Positions 51,582-61,731 of a stretch of 64,000 nt of DNA are shown one piece after another. Position numbers and translations under genes: made by a program. Within the stretch, counting starts at the first letter, position 1, and every line of letters starts with the position of its first letter. This stretch comes from Magnetococcales bacterium (GTDB lineage Bacteria > Pseudomonadota > Magnetococcia > Magnetococcales > Magnetaquicoccaceae). Location of the stretch: NCBI GenBank assembly GCA_015231755.1, contig JADGAZ010000015.1, positions 54,121 through 118,120 of the forward strand. Reading direction: 5' to 3'. Below the pieces are notes generated by a model. That model saw only the letters and a list, made by a program, of their open reading frames with translations. It searched no databases and was not told where the DNA came from.

Positions 51582-53218
51582 GGGGGATCGGACTCCCGAC
51601 CCCCGGTGGACAGATCCAGGGCGGCGGCCAGCAGGCGTTGGGTATAGGGATGACGGGGGGAGTCGAACAGTTCACGGGTGGGACCGGACTCCACCACCCG
51701 ACCGTTTTGCATCACCATCACCTCGTGGGCCATGGCCCGGATCACCCGCAGATCGTGGGAGATGAACAGATAGGCCAAACCGTGATCCTGTTGCAGTTTT
51801 TTCAGCAGTTTCAGGATTTGGGCCTGCACCGACAGATCCAGGGCGCTGGTGGGTTCGTCGAGTACCAGCAGTTCGGGCTTGAGGATCATGGCCCGGGCAA
51901 TGGCGATGCGCTGTCTTTGACCCCCGGAAAATTGATGGGGATAACGGTCCAGGGTATCGGTATCCAGTCCCACCTCGGCGAGAATCTCCTGGACCCGGGC
52001 CCGTCGTTGCGCCGGATCGGGTTCCAGACCGTGGATGAGCAATCCCTCTTCGAGGATTTCGCCGATGGTCAGGCGGGGCGAAAGCGAGGAGAAGGGATCC
52101 TGAAATACCACCTGCATGCGGCGGCGGCGCAGACGTTGGGTGTTGCGGTCTCCGGAGCGCAGATCCAGGTCCGAGAAGCGGATCTCTCCCTGGCTGCTGT
52201 TGAGCTGCAAGATCGCCTCACCCAGAGTGGTCTTGCCGCTGCCGGACTCTCCCACCACCCCCAGGGTTTCCCCTTTGCGCAACTGGAACGACACCTCGTC
52301 CACCGCCTTGATCCAGCCCACGGTCCGCTTGAACAGCCCCCGCTTGATGGGAAAATGACAGCGCAGGTTGTTGGCGGTCAACAGCACCGGGGCGTTGGCG
52401 GGGCGGCGGGGGGGATGGGTGTCCGGTAGGGCCGCCAGCAGGGTGCGGGTGTAGGGGTGGCGCGGGTTGCTGAACAGGGTCTGGGTGGGCGCGGTTTCCA
52501 CGATTCGGCCCTGACGCATCACATAGACCCGATCGGCGCATTTGCGCACCATGGGGAGGTCATGGGTGATCAGCAGCATGGCCATGTTGAGTTCCCGGCG
52601 CAGCCGGGTGAGCAGTTCGAGGATTTGCGCCTGGATGGTGACATCCAGGGCGGTGGTGGGTTCGTCGGCGATCAGCAGGGAGGGGTGACGCGCCAGGGCC
52701 ATGGCGATCAACACCCGTTGCCGTTGTCCCCCGGAAAGCTGATGGGGAAAGGAGTCCAGCCGGGATTCGGGATCCGGAATCCCGGTCCAGTCGAGGAGTT
52801 CGGCGGCTCGGTGGCGCAGGGAGCGGGGATCGACGCTGGGATCTTGCTGGAGGGCTTCGATCAGTTGACGTCCGATGGGATAGACCGGATTCAAGGCGGT
52901 CATGGGTTCCTGGAACACCATGGCCATTTCCGCGCCCCGCAGTTTGCGCAGGGGTTCCGGATCCAAGGTGGTGGTCTGGCGTCCCCGGTAATAGATGCCT
53001 TCGGCGGTGACGATGGCCGAAGGGGGGAGCAGACGCAGCAAGGAGAGGGCCGCGACGCTTTTGCCGCTGCCGGACTCCCCCACCAGGGCCACGGTTTCGC
53101 CGGGGGCGATGAAAAAGGAGATGCCCTGGACCGCGTCCACGGTCCCCATTTCCCCCTGAAAGCGTACCCAGAGGTTTTCCACCGACAGCAGGGGTTTGAG
53201 GGGGGTGGGGGCGTTCAT
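51578..53218 (-). CDS. yejF: Peptide ABC transporter ATP-binding protein, two fused ATPase domains (YejF)
   Basis: 546 residues, two ABC domains in tandem as in E. coli YejF/GsiA. Domain 1 (~10-265): [45 protein letters not shown]. Domain 2 (~285-540): [45 protein letters not shown]. Both end with the oligopeptide-transporter C-terminal extension ([31 protein letters not shown]). It energises import of oligopeptides such as microcin C in E. coli. Overlaps yejE upstream and the transporter-like gene downstream, each by four bases. Confidence 0.88.
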   Translation of the reverse strand: MNAPTPLKPLLSVENLWVRFQGEMGTVDAVQGISFFIAPGETVALVGESGSGKSVAALSLLRLLPPSAIVTAEGIYYRGRQTTTLDPEPLRKLRGAEMAMVFQEPMTALNPVYPIGRQLIEALQQDPSVDPRSLRHRAAELLDWTGIPDPESRLDSFPHQLSGGQRQRVLIAMALARHPSLLIADEPTTALDVTIQAQILELLTRLRRELNMAMLLITHDLPMVRKCADRVYVMRQGRIVETAPTQTLFSNPRHPYTRTLLAALPDTHPPRRPANAPVLLTANNLRCHFPIKRGLFKRTVGWIKAVDEVSFQLRKGETLGVVGESGSGKTTLGEAILQLNSSQGEIRFSDLDLRSGDRNTQRLRRRRMQVVFQDPFSSLSPRLTIGEILEEGLLIHGLEPDPAQRRARVQEILAEVGLDTDTLDRYPHQFSGGQRQRIAIARAMILKPELLVLDEPTSALDLSVQAQILKLLKKLQQDHGLAYLFISHDLRVIRAMAHEVMVMQNGRVVESGPTRELFDSPRHPYTQRLLAAALDLSTGGRESDPP

Positions 53219-54249
53219 TCCTTGCGGGGATCCATGGCGTCGCGCAGTGCCTCGCCGATGAAGTTGAGCAACAGCAGCATCACCACCAGGGTGACGAAGG
53301 CGGAAAGCGACAGCCACCAGGCTTCGATGTTGCCTTTGCCCTGGCGGAGTAGTTCTCCCAGACTCGGGGTGGTGGGGGGTACCCCCAGGCCCAGAAAGTC
53401 CAGGCTGGTCAAGGCGAGGATCGCCCCGGAGACCCGGAACGGCAGAAAGGTGATCACCGGGGTCATGGCGTTGGGCAGCAGATGGCGAAACATGATGGAC
53501 CGATCCGACGCCCCCATGGCCCGAGCCGCCTTGACGTAGACCAGATTGCGGGCCCGCAGGAACTCGGCGCGCACGTAGTCGGCGAGGCTCATCCAGCCGA
53601 AGAGGGACAACAGGATCAGCAACAGCGGGATGCCGGGATTGAAGATGCCGGCGAAGATGATCAGCAGATACAGTTCCGGCATGCTGCCCCAGATCTCCAT
53701 GAAGCGTTGCAGCCACAGGTCCACCCGTCCGCCGAAGTAGCCCTGGATGGCACCGGCCACGATGCCCACCGCCACCCCGACGAGGGTGAGGCTCAAGGCG
53801 AACAGCACCGACAGTCGAAAGCCGTAGATGAGGCGTGCCAGCACGTCGCGGGCGCGATCGTCGGTGCCGAGCAGATGGCCGTCGCCGGGCCGGGCCGGGG
53901 CTGGGCGGGTGGCGTGCAGATCGATGGTGGCATAGCCGTGGGGATTGGGGGGAAAGATTACCCAGTTGTTGCCCTTGCGGAGATTTTTGAGGATTTCCGG
54001 ATCTTTGTAGTCGGTTTCGGTGATGAATTCCCCGCCGAAGGTGGTTTCCGGATAGCTGGTGACCAGGGGAAAGTAGAAGCTCCCTTCGTAGCGGAGGATC
54101 AAAGGCTTGTCGTTGGAGATCACCTCGGCGCCCAGGGAGAGCAGGAACAGGATGGAAAAAATCCACAAGGAGACGCGGCCACGGGGATTGGCCTGGAAGC
54201 GGCGCCAGCGACGAAGCAGGAGCGGAGAGGGGTGAAGGAACCTCGGCAT
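53215..54249 (-). CDS. yejE: Peptide ABC transporter permease (YejE)
   Basis: 344 residues. N-terminal basic leader and membrane helix (~25-45), a periplasmic loop with the YejE-like segment YEGSFYFPLVTSYPETTFGG and NWVIFPPNPHGYATID, then the permease domain (~130-335) with the ATPase-coupling EAA loop RAMGASDRSIMFRHLLPNAM (~235-255). The large loop before the permease core is characteristic of YejE rather than DppC. Its usual partners yejA and yejB are not upstream; instead the divergent rfbC-like gene is. It may import peptides with a distant YejB partner, or be a remnant of a full operon. Confidence 0.85.
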   Translation of the reverse strand: MPRFLHPSPLLLRRWRRFQANPRGRVSLWIFSILFLLSLGAEVISNDKPLILRYEGSFYFPLVTSYPETTFGGEFITETDYKDPEILKNLRKGNNWVIFPPNPHGYATIDLHATRPAPARPGDGHLLGTDDRARDVLARLIYGFRLSVLFALSLTLVGVAVGIVAGAIQGYFGGRVDLWLQRFMEIWGSMPELYLLIIFAGIFNPGIPLLLILLSLFGWMSLADYVRAEFLRARNLVYVKAARAMGASDRSIMFRHLLPNAMTPVITFLPFRVSGAILALTSLDFLGLGVPPTTPSLGELLRQGKGNIEAWWLSLSAFVTLVVMLLLLNFIGEALRDAMDPRKE

Positions 54250-54741
54250 GGCTGAAGAGCATACCCGATCCTTCGGTTTTCGGCAAGGGTGGGGACCGGG
54301 GGTGGGAAAAGGGTGTTCCTGGCTTGGCCCGCAAGTTGCGAAACGCTGGATGGCGCGATGGAATTTTTTTGGGTGTGCCTTGTTGGGTGTGCGGCATGGG
54401 GTCGCGCGTTGGGATATTCGGGTTCGCGGACGAGCCCACTACTTAAGAAAAGAAAGAGGCGTGGCGCATGGAAGGTGTTCACGAGAGGTGGGAAGAGTTT
54501 CCCCGGGTCCGGACCGTCATGCCGCAAGGATCCGGGAGCGATGGGACGATGGCCGGGTGCGGCTGTGGCTTCGGGAGCGGCGCCGGTGTGGAGGACGAAC
54601 CGATCTCCCCGCGGCCTCCTTTGTCCCCGTTGAACCTCGACACGGTTTTGACGGTGGAGGATTTGCGGCGTCTTTTGAAGATCGTCGCTTACAGTTGAGT
54701 GGTCCGTTTGGGGCCGTGATGGCGGGAATCCGGGTGGCGTG
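54250..54741. other. Intergenic region, at most one small doubtful ORF
   Basis: 492 bp between yejE (minus) and the rfbC-like gene (plus). A 76-codon ORF at 54468-54698 on the plus strand ends with a plausible helix (TVLTVEDLRRLLKIVAYS) but starts with repetitive Gly/Cys/Ser residues and lacks a strong ribosome-binding site; I regard it as doubtful. Other ORFs here are shadows. Promoters for the flanking genes must lie in this stretch, but none is clear. Confidence 0.4.
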
Positions 54742-55302
54742 ATGCGGATTGTGAACCGATTGTTGAACGATGTCTTGTTGCTGGAACTGCCTGTCATCGA
54801 AGAGGGGTCGGCCCGGCGGATGGTGTTGGACCGGGAGGCGTTGATCCGGGTGGGGATTGACGCCCCTTTTGTGCAGGACAACCATTCGCGTTCGGTTCGC
54901 AACGTATTGCGTGGTCTGCATTATCAAAGCCTTCATCCCCAGGGCAAGCTGGTGCGGGTGATCGAGGGGGGGATTTTTGACGTGATGGTGGATCTGCGTC
55001 GCGCTTCCGCCACCTTTGGCCAGTCGGCCTGGGTGACCCTCGCCGCCGGAACGGGTCAACTGCTCTGGATTCCGCCGGGATTCGCCCACGGCTTTCAGGT
55101 GTTGAGCGAGCGGGTGGATTTTTTGTACAGCGTCACCGACTACCGCTATCCGGAACACGAACGGATTCTGCTGTGGTCGGATCCCGCCCTGGCTATCCCC
55201 TGGCCCCTGAACGGCGCTTCCCCGATCCTTTCTGCCCGGGATCAGGCGGGCATCCCGTTCGCCGATACGGTGGGGTTGCTGGCAGGGTGGGGAGCGGTCT
55301 AG
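54742..55302 (+). CDS. dTDP-4-dehydrorhamnose 3,5-epimerase-like protein
   Basis: 186 residues from ATG 54742, normal for RfbC. The cupin fold shows FVQDNHSRSVRNVLRGLHYQ (~41-60, catalytic His in LRGLHYQ), QGKLVRVIEGGIFDVMVDLR, WIPPGFAHGFQVLSE and the C-terminal DPALAIPWPL. It inverts two carbons of dTDP-4-keto-6-deoxyglucose in rhamnose synthesis, or does so in related sugar pathways. The usual rfbA, rfbB, rfbD neighbours are absent, so it is an orphan copy and its substrate is not certain. Confidence 0.85.
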   Translation: MRIVNRLLNDVLLLELPVIEEGSARRMVLDREALIRVGIDAPFVQDNHSRSVRNVLRGLHYQSLHPQGKLVRVIEGGIFDVMVDLRRASATFGQSAWVTLAAGTGQLLWIPPGFAHGFQVLSERVDFLYSVTDYRYPEHERILLWSDPALAIPWPLNGASPILSARDQAGIPFADTVGLLAGWGAV

Positions 55303-55364
55303 AGGAGGTTTGCTGTCTGTTTTCCTGCGGGTGGCGATCATCATCGAAGTGGGAGGCGGGGCTT

Positions 55365-56600
55365 GTGGCCATTATTGAGGGATTCAGAATTCAGAATTAT
55401 CGAGCCTTGAGAAATATCTCCATGGGGCGGATCGGGACGGATCAGGATTTGAAGCAGGTTGCTCCTCTGACTCCTTTGACTGTTGTGATTGGAAAAAATG
55501 GAGCCGGAAAAAGTTCGATTTTTGATGCGTTGGGGTTTCTGGCCGACTGCATGGATACGGATATTGAAACCGCATGCAACGCCAGGGGACGAGGAGGGTT
55601 TGATAAACTCGTTTCTCACGAAACCAATGAAACCATTTCTTTTACGATTTATTATAGAGAATCAAAGAATGACAGGCCAATCACCTATGAGGTTTCGATT
55701 GGGAAGAGCCAAAAGGACGGCCTGCCGATCGTTTTATCAGAAAGATTGCGACAACGACGGAAGAACAATTCAAGCGGTCGTCCTCTTTCTTTTTTGAGAT
55801 TGGAGAAAGGGAGTGGCAGTGTCTGGATCGGTGATGAGAGCCTGGAAGGCGATGAGTTTTCGGAAAAGCGAATTAAATTGTCTCCTGAAACCTTTGCTAT
55901 CGTATCGCTTGCTGAACTCATTGAAGAAAATCCTCGTATCAGCAGATTCAAAGCCTTCATCAAGAGTTGGTATTTGAGTTATTTCACCCCTGATGCTGCG
56001 CGTCAGATTCCCCAGGCAGGAATACAGAAGCATTTGAATCTGCATGGTGACAATTTTAGCAATGTTGTTCAGTATTTGCATCGAAATCATCCCAATGTTT
56101 TGAAAAGAATCCTGGAGAAAATTTCTCAAAAAATTCCAGGCATTGGTACCGTTGCGCCTTATCGTGACAAGATTACCAATAACTTGTATTTATTGTTTCA
56201 GGATAAAGGTTTCTCTAAGCCGTTCACTCAGCAACAGATGTCTGATGGAACGCTGAAGATGTTTTGTTATCTTTTGTTGCTGGAAGATCCGTCTCCGCCG
56301 CCTTTCTTGTGTATCGAAGAGCCGGAAAATGGGTTGTATCATAAACTGTTGGAAATTCTGGCCCAGGAATTCAGAGATCATGCGACAGGGCGCAAGGGTG
56401 GATCGCAGATCTTTATCACGACACATCAACCCTATTTTGTGGATGCGCTCACTCCTGAAGAGGTCTGGGTTCTTGAAAAAATGGCGGATGGTTTTTCGTG
56501 TATTACCCGCGCCAGTGAAATCCGTTACATAAAAAGCATGGTGGAAGAAGGGCAACCCTTGGGATCCTTATGGTACAGCGATTATTTGGACGTGAGGTAG
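55365..56600 (+). CDS. AAA15/RecF-like ATPase of a two-gene module
   Basis: 411 residues from GTG 55365 (GGGAGG eight bases upstream). An SMC/RecF-type ABC ATPase: IEGFRIQNYRALRNI at the start, Walker A VVIGKNGAGKSSIFDALGFL (~36-55), a long helical insertion (~100-280), signature-like FTQQQMSDGTLKMFCYLLLL, Walker B FLCIEEPENGL, and ITTHQPYFVDAL. Such ATPases (as in OLD, Gabija, PARIS, Septu) act with a nuclease-like partner. The DUF4276 gene begins 3 bp downstream. By eye the gene is much more AT-rich than its neighbours, pointing to recent transfer. A defence role is inferred from the pair, not shown. Confidence 0.85.
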   Translation: MAIIEGFRIQNYRALRNISMGRIGTDQDLKQVAPLTPLTVVIGKNGAGKSSIFDALGFLADCMDTDIETACNARGRGGFDKLVSHETNETISFTIYYRESKNDRPITYEVSIGKSQKDGLPIVLSERLRQRRKNNSSGRPLSFLRLEKGSGSVWIGDESLEGDEFSEKRIKLSPETFAIVSLAELIEENPRISRFKAFIKSWYLSYFTPDAARQIPQAGIQKHLNLHGDNFSNVVQYLHRNHPNVLKRILEKISQKIPGIGTVAPYRDKITNNLYLLFQDKGFSKPFTQQQMSDGTLKMFCYLLLLEDPSPPPFLCIEEPENGLYHKLLEILAQEFRDHATGRKGGSQIFITTHQPYFVDALTPEEVWVLEKMADGFSCITRASEIRYIKSMVEEGQPLGSLWYSDYLDVR

Positions 56601-56603
56601 ACC

Positions 56604-57278
56604 ATGCACTTCGAGATCCTCGTGGAAGGACAAGCCGAACTGACGGTGCTGTCCATTCTGATGGCCCAAATTGTCGGTCCCTATCAGGAACCACATACCT
56701 GGAGGATTCATAAACATCGCGGCCTTGGCAAATTGCCCGACGCTTCCAGATCTCCGGTCAACCCGAAAGATGCGACCTTGCTGCATAATCTTCCGGAAAA
56801 ATTGAGAGCCTATGGAAGGGATATGAGTGATGATGAAATGGTCGTTGTCCTGGTTGATCTGGATGATCGACCGGATTGTTATGCTTTCAAAAAAGAACTG
56901 GTCAATCTTTTATCGGCCTGCCCAAAACCGCCACCGTGTTTGTTCCGTATTGCCGTGGAAGAACTGGAGGCTTGGTTTTTGGGAGACGCTGCTGCCATTC
57001 GATCGGCTTTTCCTGGTGCCAGTCAGGCGGCGTTGGAATCCTATGTGCAAGATTCTCAGTGTGGAACCTGGGAAAAATTGGCCGAAGTCATCCATCCCGG
57101 TGGCATGGCGGCGTTGACCGCTTTGGGTGGCAGAATCGGCAAACGATCGCCCGTCGCGTTACAACAAAAACATCGATGGGCCAAAGAAATGGCCATGGAA
57201 ATGGATGTCGAGCGGAATGTCTCGCCGAGTTTCCAATGTTTCCGGGATGGTTTGCGTGGGGTCTTTAAACCGCAATGA
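56604..57278 (+). CDS. DUF4276-family protein (TOPRIM-like)
   Basis: 224 residues. Landmarks: FEILVEGQAELTVLSILM (acidic residue in VEGxxE), MVVVLVDLDDRPDCYAFK (DxDD), then RIAVEELEAWFLGD, and a basic C-terminus. The E...DxD pattern and EELEAW segment match DUF4276, a family I associate with TOPRIM-like nucleases next to AAA ATPases. It is three bases from the ATPase gene and must be co-expressed with it. The likely role is nuclease or effector of the module (inference). A strong terminator lies just after it. Confidence 0.75.
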   Translation: MHFEILVEGQAELTVLSILMAQIVGPYQEPHTWRIHKHRGLGKLPDASRSPVNPKDATLLHNLPEKLRAYGRDMSDDEMVVVLVDLDDRPDCYAFKKELVNLLSACPKPPPCLFRIAVEELEAWFLGDAAAIRSAFPGASQAALESYVQDSQCGTWEKLAEVIHPGGMAALTALGGRIGKRSPVALQQKHRWAKEMAMEMDVERNVSPSFQCFRDGLRGVFKPQ

Positions 57279-57311
57279 ACCTGCTGAAGCGGGTTCTTGT
57301 CCAAACACACC

Positions 57312-57348
57312 AAAGCGCCGACCCGTCACCATCACGGGTCGGCGCTTT
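57312..57348. terminator. Bidirectional terminator between the DUF4276 gene and glyS
   Basis: AAAGCGCCGACCCGT (57312-57326) pairs perfectly with ACGGGTCGGCGCTTT (57334-57348) around CACCATC; a T-rich stretch (GCTTTGATTTA) follows on the plus strand and an A-rich one precedes on the minus. The convergent glyS gene ends at 57357, so it can serve both transcripts. Confidence 0.85.
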
Positions 57349-57356
57349 GCTTTGAT

Positions 57357-59456
57357 TTATCCTTCGGGCAGGGCCAGTTTGCTGAAGTCGGCGATGCGGC
57401 TGAAGCTCTCCCGGATCGATCCCAGCAGCGCCAGACGGTTGCGGCGTATCGCCGTGTCCGGATCCATCACCAGCAGATCGTCGAAAAAGCGGTCGATGGG
57501 GGCGCGCAGCGTGGCGAGGGTCTCCAGGGTGGCGCCGTAACGCCGTTCGGCCAGCAGCGGGGTGGTGGTGGTCACGGCCTGGTTCAAGGCGGTGAACAGA
57601 TCGGCTTCGGCGGGTTGATGCAGCCCTTGCGGATTGACCGGGGTGCCGGTGTCGGAGGACGGAGCCTTGCCCAGAATGTTGGCGATGCGCTTGTTGGCCG
57701 CCACCAGAGCGCCAAAGGCGTCGCTCTTTTTGAAAGCCTCCAGGGCCGCCACCCGGGCCGCCACGTCGGTCAGGTCGTCCAGACGCAACGCCTGCACCGC
57801 GTCGATCAGATCATGGGTGAAGTCGTGGCGCAAATGGACCTCCAGGCGGCCATGGATGAACTCCAGCACCGCCTCGCCGGTGGTGTGGGCATCCTGGTCC
57901 AGCACGCCCGGGGCGTAGGCCCCATGGGCCAGGATGAGAAGTTCCCGCAGGCCCAGGGTCAATCCCCCCCCGTCCAGAATCATCCGGATCACCCCCAACG
58001 CCGCCCGTCGCAGCCCGAAGGGATCCTTGGTGCCGGTGGGGGTCAGGCCGATGCCGAAACAGCCCACCAGCGTGTCCAACTTGTCCGCCAGCGACACCAT
58101 CCGTCCCAAAGACGAACCGGGCAGGGCATCCCCGGCCCCTTGCGGGCGATAGTGTTCCTGAATGGCCAAAGCCACCCCCGCCTCCTCGCCGGCGTGACGG
58201 GCGTAATACCCTCCCATCACCCCCTGCAACTCCGGAAACTCTCCGACCATGCCGGTCACCAGATCGCATTTGGCCAGCAGCGCCGCCCGGGCCGCCTGGG
58301 GGGCGGAAGCCGGATCGAGACGGGTCGCCAGGGCTTCGGCCAGGATGGAGATTCGTTTTGCCTTGGCCCCCACCGTGCCCAGCCGGGCCTGAAACACCAC
58401 CTTGTCCAAAGCGGGCAGACGTTCCGGCAGCGGCAGGCGTCGATCCTCCCGCCAGTAGAAGGCCGCATCCTCCAGACGGGCCTTGAGCACCCGTTCGTAA
58501 CCCCGTACCAGCACCGCCGGATCCGGCGCCTCCAGGTTGGCCACCGCCACGAAACAGGGCTTCAAGCCTCCGTCCGGACCTTTGACCGGAAAATATTTCT
58601 GATGATACTTCATGGAGGTGGCCAGCACCTCCGGGGGGATCTCCAGATAGCCTGGATCGAAGCGACCGGTCATGGGGACCGGCCATTCGGTCAGTCCGGC
58701 GTTTTCGATCACCAATCCTTCGTCCAGCACCGCCGATCCCCCCTCCAGGGAGGAGAGCCGGGTCACCCCTTCCCGGATCACCTGCGCCCGTTCGTCCAGG
58801 GAGAGCATCACCCGGTTGGCCGCCAGGGTCGTCAGATACTCTTGCGCGTTTCGCACCGGAAACCGACCCGGCGCCATGAAACGGTGTCCACGGGTCTCGT
58901 GACCCCCGGAGACGCTCTCCGAGGCCCGGGCGGGCAGTTCCATCCCGTCCAGCAGGGCCACCATCCAGCGGATGGGACGCACGAAACGGGTCTGTCCGCT
59001 GCCCCAGCGCATGGACTTGGGCCAGGGAAAGGCCGCCAGCAGATCCGCCATCAGACCCGGCAGGATGGCCTGGGCGTCGCTGCCCGGGGTGCGCAGGGTG
59101 CAGGCCAGATAGGTTCCCTTGGGGGTTTCGAGCCGCTCCAGGGCCGCCACCGTGGTGCCGCAGGCGTGGGCAAACCCTTCGGTGGCCTTGGTGGGCCGAC
59201 CCTCGGCATCGAAGGCCCGTTCCAGCGCCGGACCCTTGCGGGTCTCGGAGCGGTCCGCCTGACGTTGGGGAATCCCCTCCACCGCCAACGCCAGTCGTCG
59301 GGGGGTGGCGTGACACCATTTCAGGCGGGTGTCGGTGGTCGTCAATCCAGCCCCTTCCAGGGTGGTCATCATGGCCGTGCCGAAGTGACGAATCGCTTCG
59401 GTCAACATCCGCGACGGAATCTCTTCGCAGCCGATCTCCCACAACAATTCACTCAT
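57357..59456 (-). CDS. glyS: Glycyl-tRNA synthetase beta subunit
   Basis: 699 residues, the normal length for bacterial GlyS. N-terminus [26 protein letters not shown] and EGFAHACG; the body ([25 protein letters not shown] region near ~260) and the C-terminal HD-like and anticodon-binding parts ([42 protein letters not shown] near ~400). It binds tRNA-Gly in the alpha2beta2 enzyme. Its ATG overlaps the glyQ stop (ATGA). Confidence 0.95.
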   Translation of the reverse strand: MSELLWEIGCEEIPSRMLTEAIRHFGTAMMTTLEGAGLTTTDTRLKWCHATPRRLALAVEGIPQRQADRSETRKGPALERAFDAEGRPTKATEGFAHACGTTVAALERLETPKGTYLACTLRTPGSDAQAILPGLMADLLAAFPWPKSMRWGSGQTRFVRPIRWMVALLDGMELPARASESVSGGHETRGHRFMAPGRFPVRNAQEYLTTLAANRVMLSLDERAQVIREGVTRLSSLEGGSAVLDEGLVIENAGLTEWPVPMTGRFDPGYLEIPPEVLATSMKYHQKYFPVKGPDGGLKPCFVAVANLEAPDPAVLVRGYERVLKARLEDAAFYWREDRRLPLPERLPALDKVVFQARLGTVGAKAKRISILAEALATRLDPASAPQAARAALLAKCDLVTGMVGEFPELQGVMGGYYARHAGEEAGVALAIQEHYRPQGAGDALPGSSLGRMVSLADKLDTLVGCFGIGLTPTGTKDPFGLRRAALGVIRMILDGGGLTLGLRELLILAHGAYAPGVLDQDAHTTGEAVLEFIHGRLEVHLRHDFTHDLIDAVQALRLDDLTDVAARVAALEAFKKSDAFGALVAANKRIANILGKAPSSDTGTPVNPQGLHQPAEADLFTALNQAVTTTTPLLAERRYGATLETLATLRAPIDRFFDDLLVMDPDTAIRRNRLALLGSIRESFSRIADFSKLALPEG

Positions 59457-60334
59457 GTCCGTTCTCCCCGCTGGATGAGCGGATGTCCCAATGCCGCACG
59501 TTGCGCTACGAATCCTTCCGCCGTCACCTTGGCCATGGCCCGTACCCGACCGATGAACCGGGCCCGCTCCGTGACGCTGATGGCGCCACGGGCATCCAGC
59601 AGATTGAAGACGTGGGAGCCGTGAATCACCTGTTCATAAGCGGGTCCCGGCAGTTGACGGGCCGCCAGGGCCAGGGCTTCCGCCTCGAACATGTCGAAGA
59701 GCTTGAAGAGATTCTCCACGTTGGCGGCGGTGAAGTTGTAGCCGGAAAAATCCGCCTCCTCCTGCTGGTGGACATCCCCGTAGGTGATGCCCGGAGTCCA
59801 GATCAGGTCATAGACGTTCTCCTTGCCCTGGATGTACATGGCCAGCCGTTCCAGGCCATAGGTCAACTCCCCGGAAACCAGGGGCAGATCGATTCCCCCC
59901 ACCTGTTGGAAATAGGTGAACTGGGTTACTTCCATGCCGTCGAGCCACACTTCCCAGCCCAGACCCCAGGCCCCTAGCGTGGGACTTTCCCAGTCGTCTT
60001 CCACGAAGCGGATGTCGTGGGCCTTGGGATCGATGCCGATGGCAGCCAGGGATTCCAGATACAGATCCTGAATCTCGTCTGGCGACGGCTTGAGAATCAC
60101 CTGAAATTGATAATAGCGTTGCAACCGGTTGGGATTTTCTCCGTAGCGTCCATCCGTGGGGCGGCGGGAGGGCTGCACATAGGCCACATTCCAGGGTTCC
60201 GGTCCCAAAGAACGCAGAAAGGTCGCCGGATGAAAAGTCCCGGCACCCATCTCCATGTCGTGGGGTTGCAGGAGAACACAGCCCCGTTTGGACCAGTAGG
60301 TCTGCAAGGAAAGAATGAGTTCTTGAAATGTCAC
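59453..60334 (-). CDS. glyQ: Glycyl-tRNA synthetase alpha subunit
   Basis: 293 residues. Class II catalytic subunit: [43 protein letters not shown] (~2-44, given as a region), [51 protein letters not shown] motifs, [12 protein letters not shown]. It activates glycine with ATP and charges tRNA-Gly together with GlyS. First gene of the glyQ-glyS pair; the M48 peptidase gene is divergent across 100 bp that must carry both promoters. No T-box or glycine riboswitch is seen. Confidence 0.95.
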   Translation of the reverse strand: MTFQELILSLQTYWSKRGCVLLQPHDMEMGAGTFHPATFLRSLGPEPWNVAYVQPSRRPTDGRYGENPNRLQRYYQFQVILKPSPDEIQDLYLESLAAIGIDPKAHDIRFVEDDWESPTLGAWGLGWEVWLDGMEVTQFTYFQQVGGIDLPLVSGELTYGLERLAMYIQGKENVYDLIWTPGITYGDVHQQEEADFSGYNFTAANVENLFKLFDMFEAEALALAARQLPGPAYEQVIHGSHVFNLLDARGAISVTERARFIGRVRAMAKVTAEGFVAQRAALGHPLIQRGERT

Positions 60335-60434
60335 GGTCCACTCCTTGTGGCGCGTTCCGGAATGAGAGATGATCTAGGATGAAGGGGTATGTACCCGTTC
60401 GCGATCATCTCTTCAAGGAGATTTCGTTCAAGCC

Positions 60435-61700
60435 ATGTCCATTTACGGTCTGATCATCCTGTCTGCCCTGGTGTTGGGGTTTTTGCTGGATGCCCTGGTG
60501 GTGTTTCTCAACATACGGGCCTTGGGCGTCCGTCCGTCCGAAAAGGTGGCCGCGGTCACCGATCTTCCCACCTGGGAGAAAACCATGGCCCACGCCAGAG
60601 CCAAGGCCATCCTGGATATCGTGGCTTCGGGGAGCAAAGTGGTGGCCTTGCTGATCTGGTGGTTCGCGGGAGGCTTTCCGTGGCTGGACCGGATCGTCGC
60701 CTCCTGGGCGTTGGGACCATTGGGGGGGGCGGTGGTCTATGTGGTACTGCTGCTGTTGCTGTTCAAGCTGTTTTCCCAGCCATTCAAGCTCTACCACACC
60801 TTTGTGCTGGAGACCCGTTTCGGGTTCAATCGCACCTCGGTCACCACCTTCTTGGAGGATCGGGCCAAGGGATTCCTGTTGGCTTTGGTGGTGGGTGGAC
60901 CGTTTCTGGTGGTGGTGTTGTTCTTTTTTCATTTCAAGGGGGAGTGGGTTTGGTTGTATTTCTGGGGGACCGCTGCGGCCTTTGTGGTGTTGGTGCAGTA
61001 TCTCGCCCCGGTGGTGTTGATGCCCCTGTTCAACCGTTTCACCCCCATGCCCGACGGTTCCACCCGGCAGGCCATCCAGGGGTATCTGGACCGGATCGGT
61101 TTGCCGTTTTCCGGGATTTTCACCATGGATGGCTCCCGTCGTTCCACCCGGACCAACGCCTTTTTGACCGGTCTGGGGCGTGGGCGGCGCATCGTGCTGT
61201 TCGACACCCTGCTGGCGCGTCATGGCGATGCCGAGGTGGTGGCGGTGCTGGCCCACGAGGTGGGACATCTGGTGTTGGGACACCTGCGACGGGTCACGGT
61301 GGTGGCGGTGCTGCATCTGGGGCTGATGAGCGTCTTGCTGGCCATGGCCATGCATCAACCGGCGTTGCATCATGATTTCTTCATGGAACGGGTGACGCTC
61401 CACGGAGGATTCGTCTTTTTCGTGCTGCTGGCCGTGCCGTTGGATCTGCTCACCGGACCGGTGCTCAAGTGGATCTCCCGGCGCCATGAATACGCGGCGG
61501 ATCGTTTCGCCGTCTCCACCTTGGGGGATTGTGCCCCTCTGGTGACGGCTCTGAAACGACTGGCCCGGGAAAACCTCACCGGGTTGACCCCCCATCCCTG
61601 GCATGTGATCCTCCATCACAGCCATCCTCCGGTGTTGGACCGCATCGCGGCCATCGAGGCGGCGGCGTCCACGCCGGGTCCGGACGATCGGAACCGTTGA
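60435..61700 (+). CDS. M48 family membrane metallopeptidase (CAAX-protease/Ste24-like)
   Basis: 421 residues. An N-terminal membrane domain (several helices, ~1-200; VVYVVLLLLLFKLFSQPFKLYHTFVLETRFGFN is the conserved segment around 99-132, given as a region), then the zinc site HEVGH (~274-278), a hydrophobic loop, and the third ligand in RRHEYAADRFA (~350). This is the Ste24/HtpX-type intramembrane zinc protease. In bacteria such enzymes help membrane-protein quality control. It starts at ATG 60435, divergent from glyQ. Confidence 0.9.
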   Translation: MSIYGLIILSALVLGFLLDALVVFLNIRALGVRPSEKVAAVTDLPTWEKTMAHARAKAILDIVASGSKVVALLIWWFAGGFPWLDRIVASWALGPLGGAVVYVVLLLLLFKLFSQPFKLYHTFVLETRFGFNRTSVTTFLEDRAKGFLLALVVGGPFLVVVLFFFHFKGEWVWLYFWGTAAAFVVLVQYLAPVVLMPLFNRFTPMPDGSTRQAIQGYLDRIGLPFSGIFTMDGSRRSTRTNAFLTGLGRGRRIVLFDTLLARHGDAEVVAVLAHEVGHLVLGHLRRVTVVAVLHLGLMSVLLAMAMHQPALHHDFFMERVTLHGGFVFFVLLAVPLDLLTGPVLKWISRRHEYAADRFAVSTLGDCAPLVTALKRLARENLTGLTPHPWHVILHHSHPPVLDRIAAIEAAASTPGPDDRNR

Positions 61701-61731
61701 ACTGGAAGGGGCGACAAGGGGTCGCGGTGGA

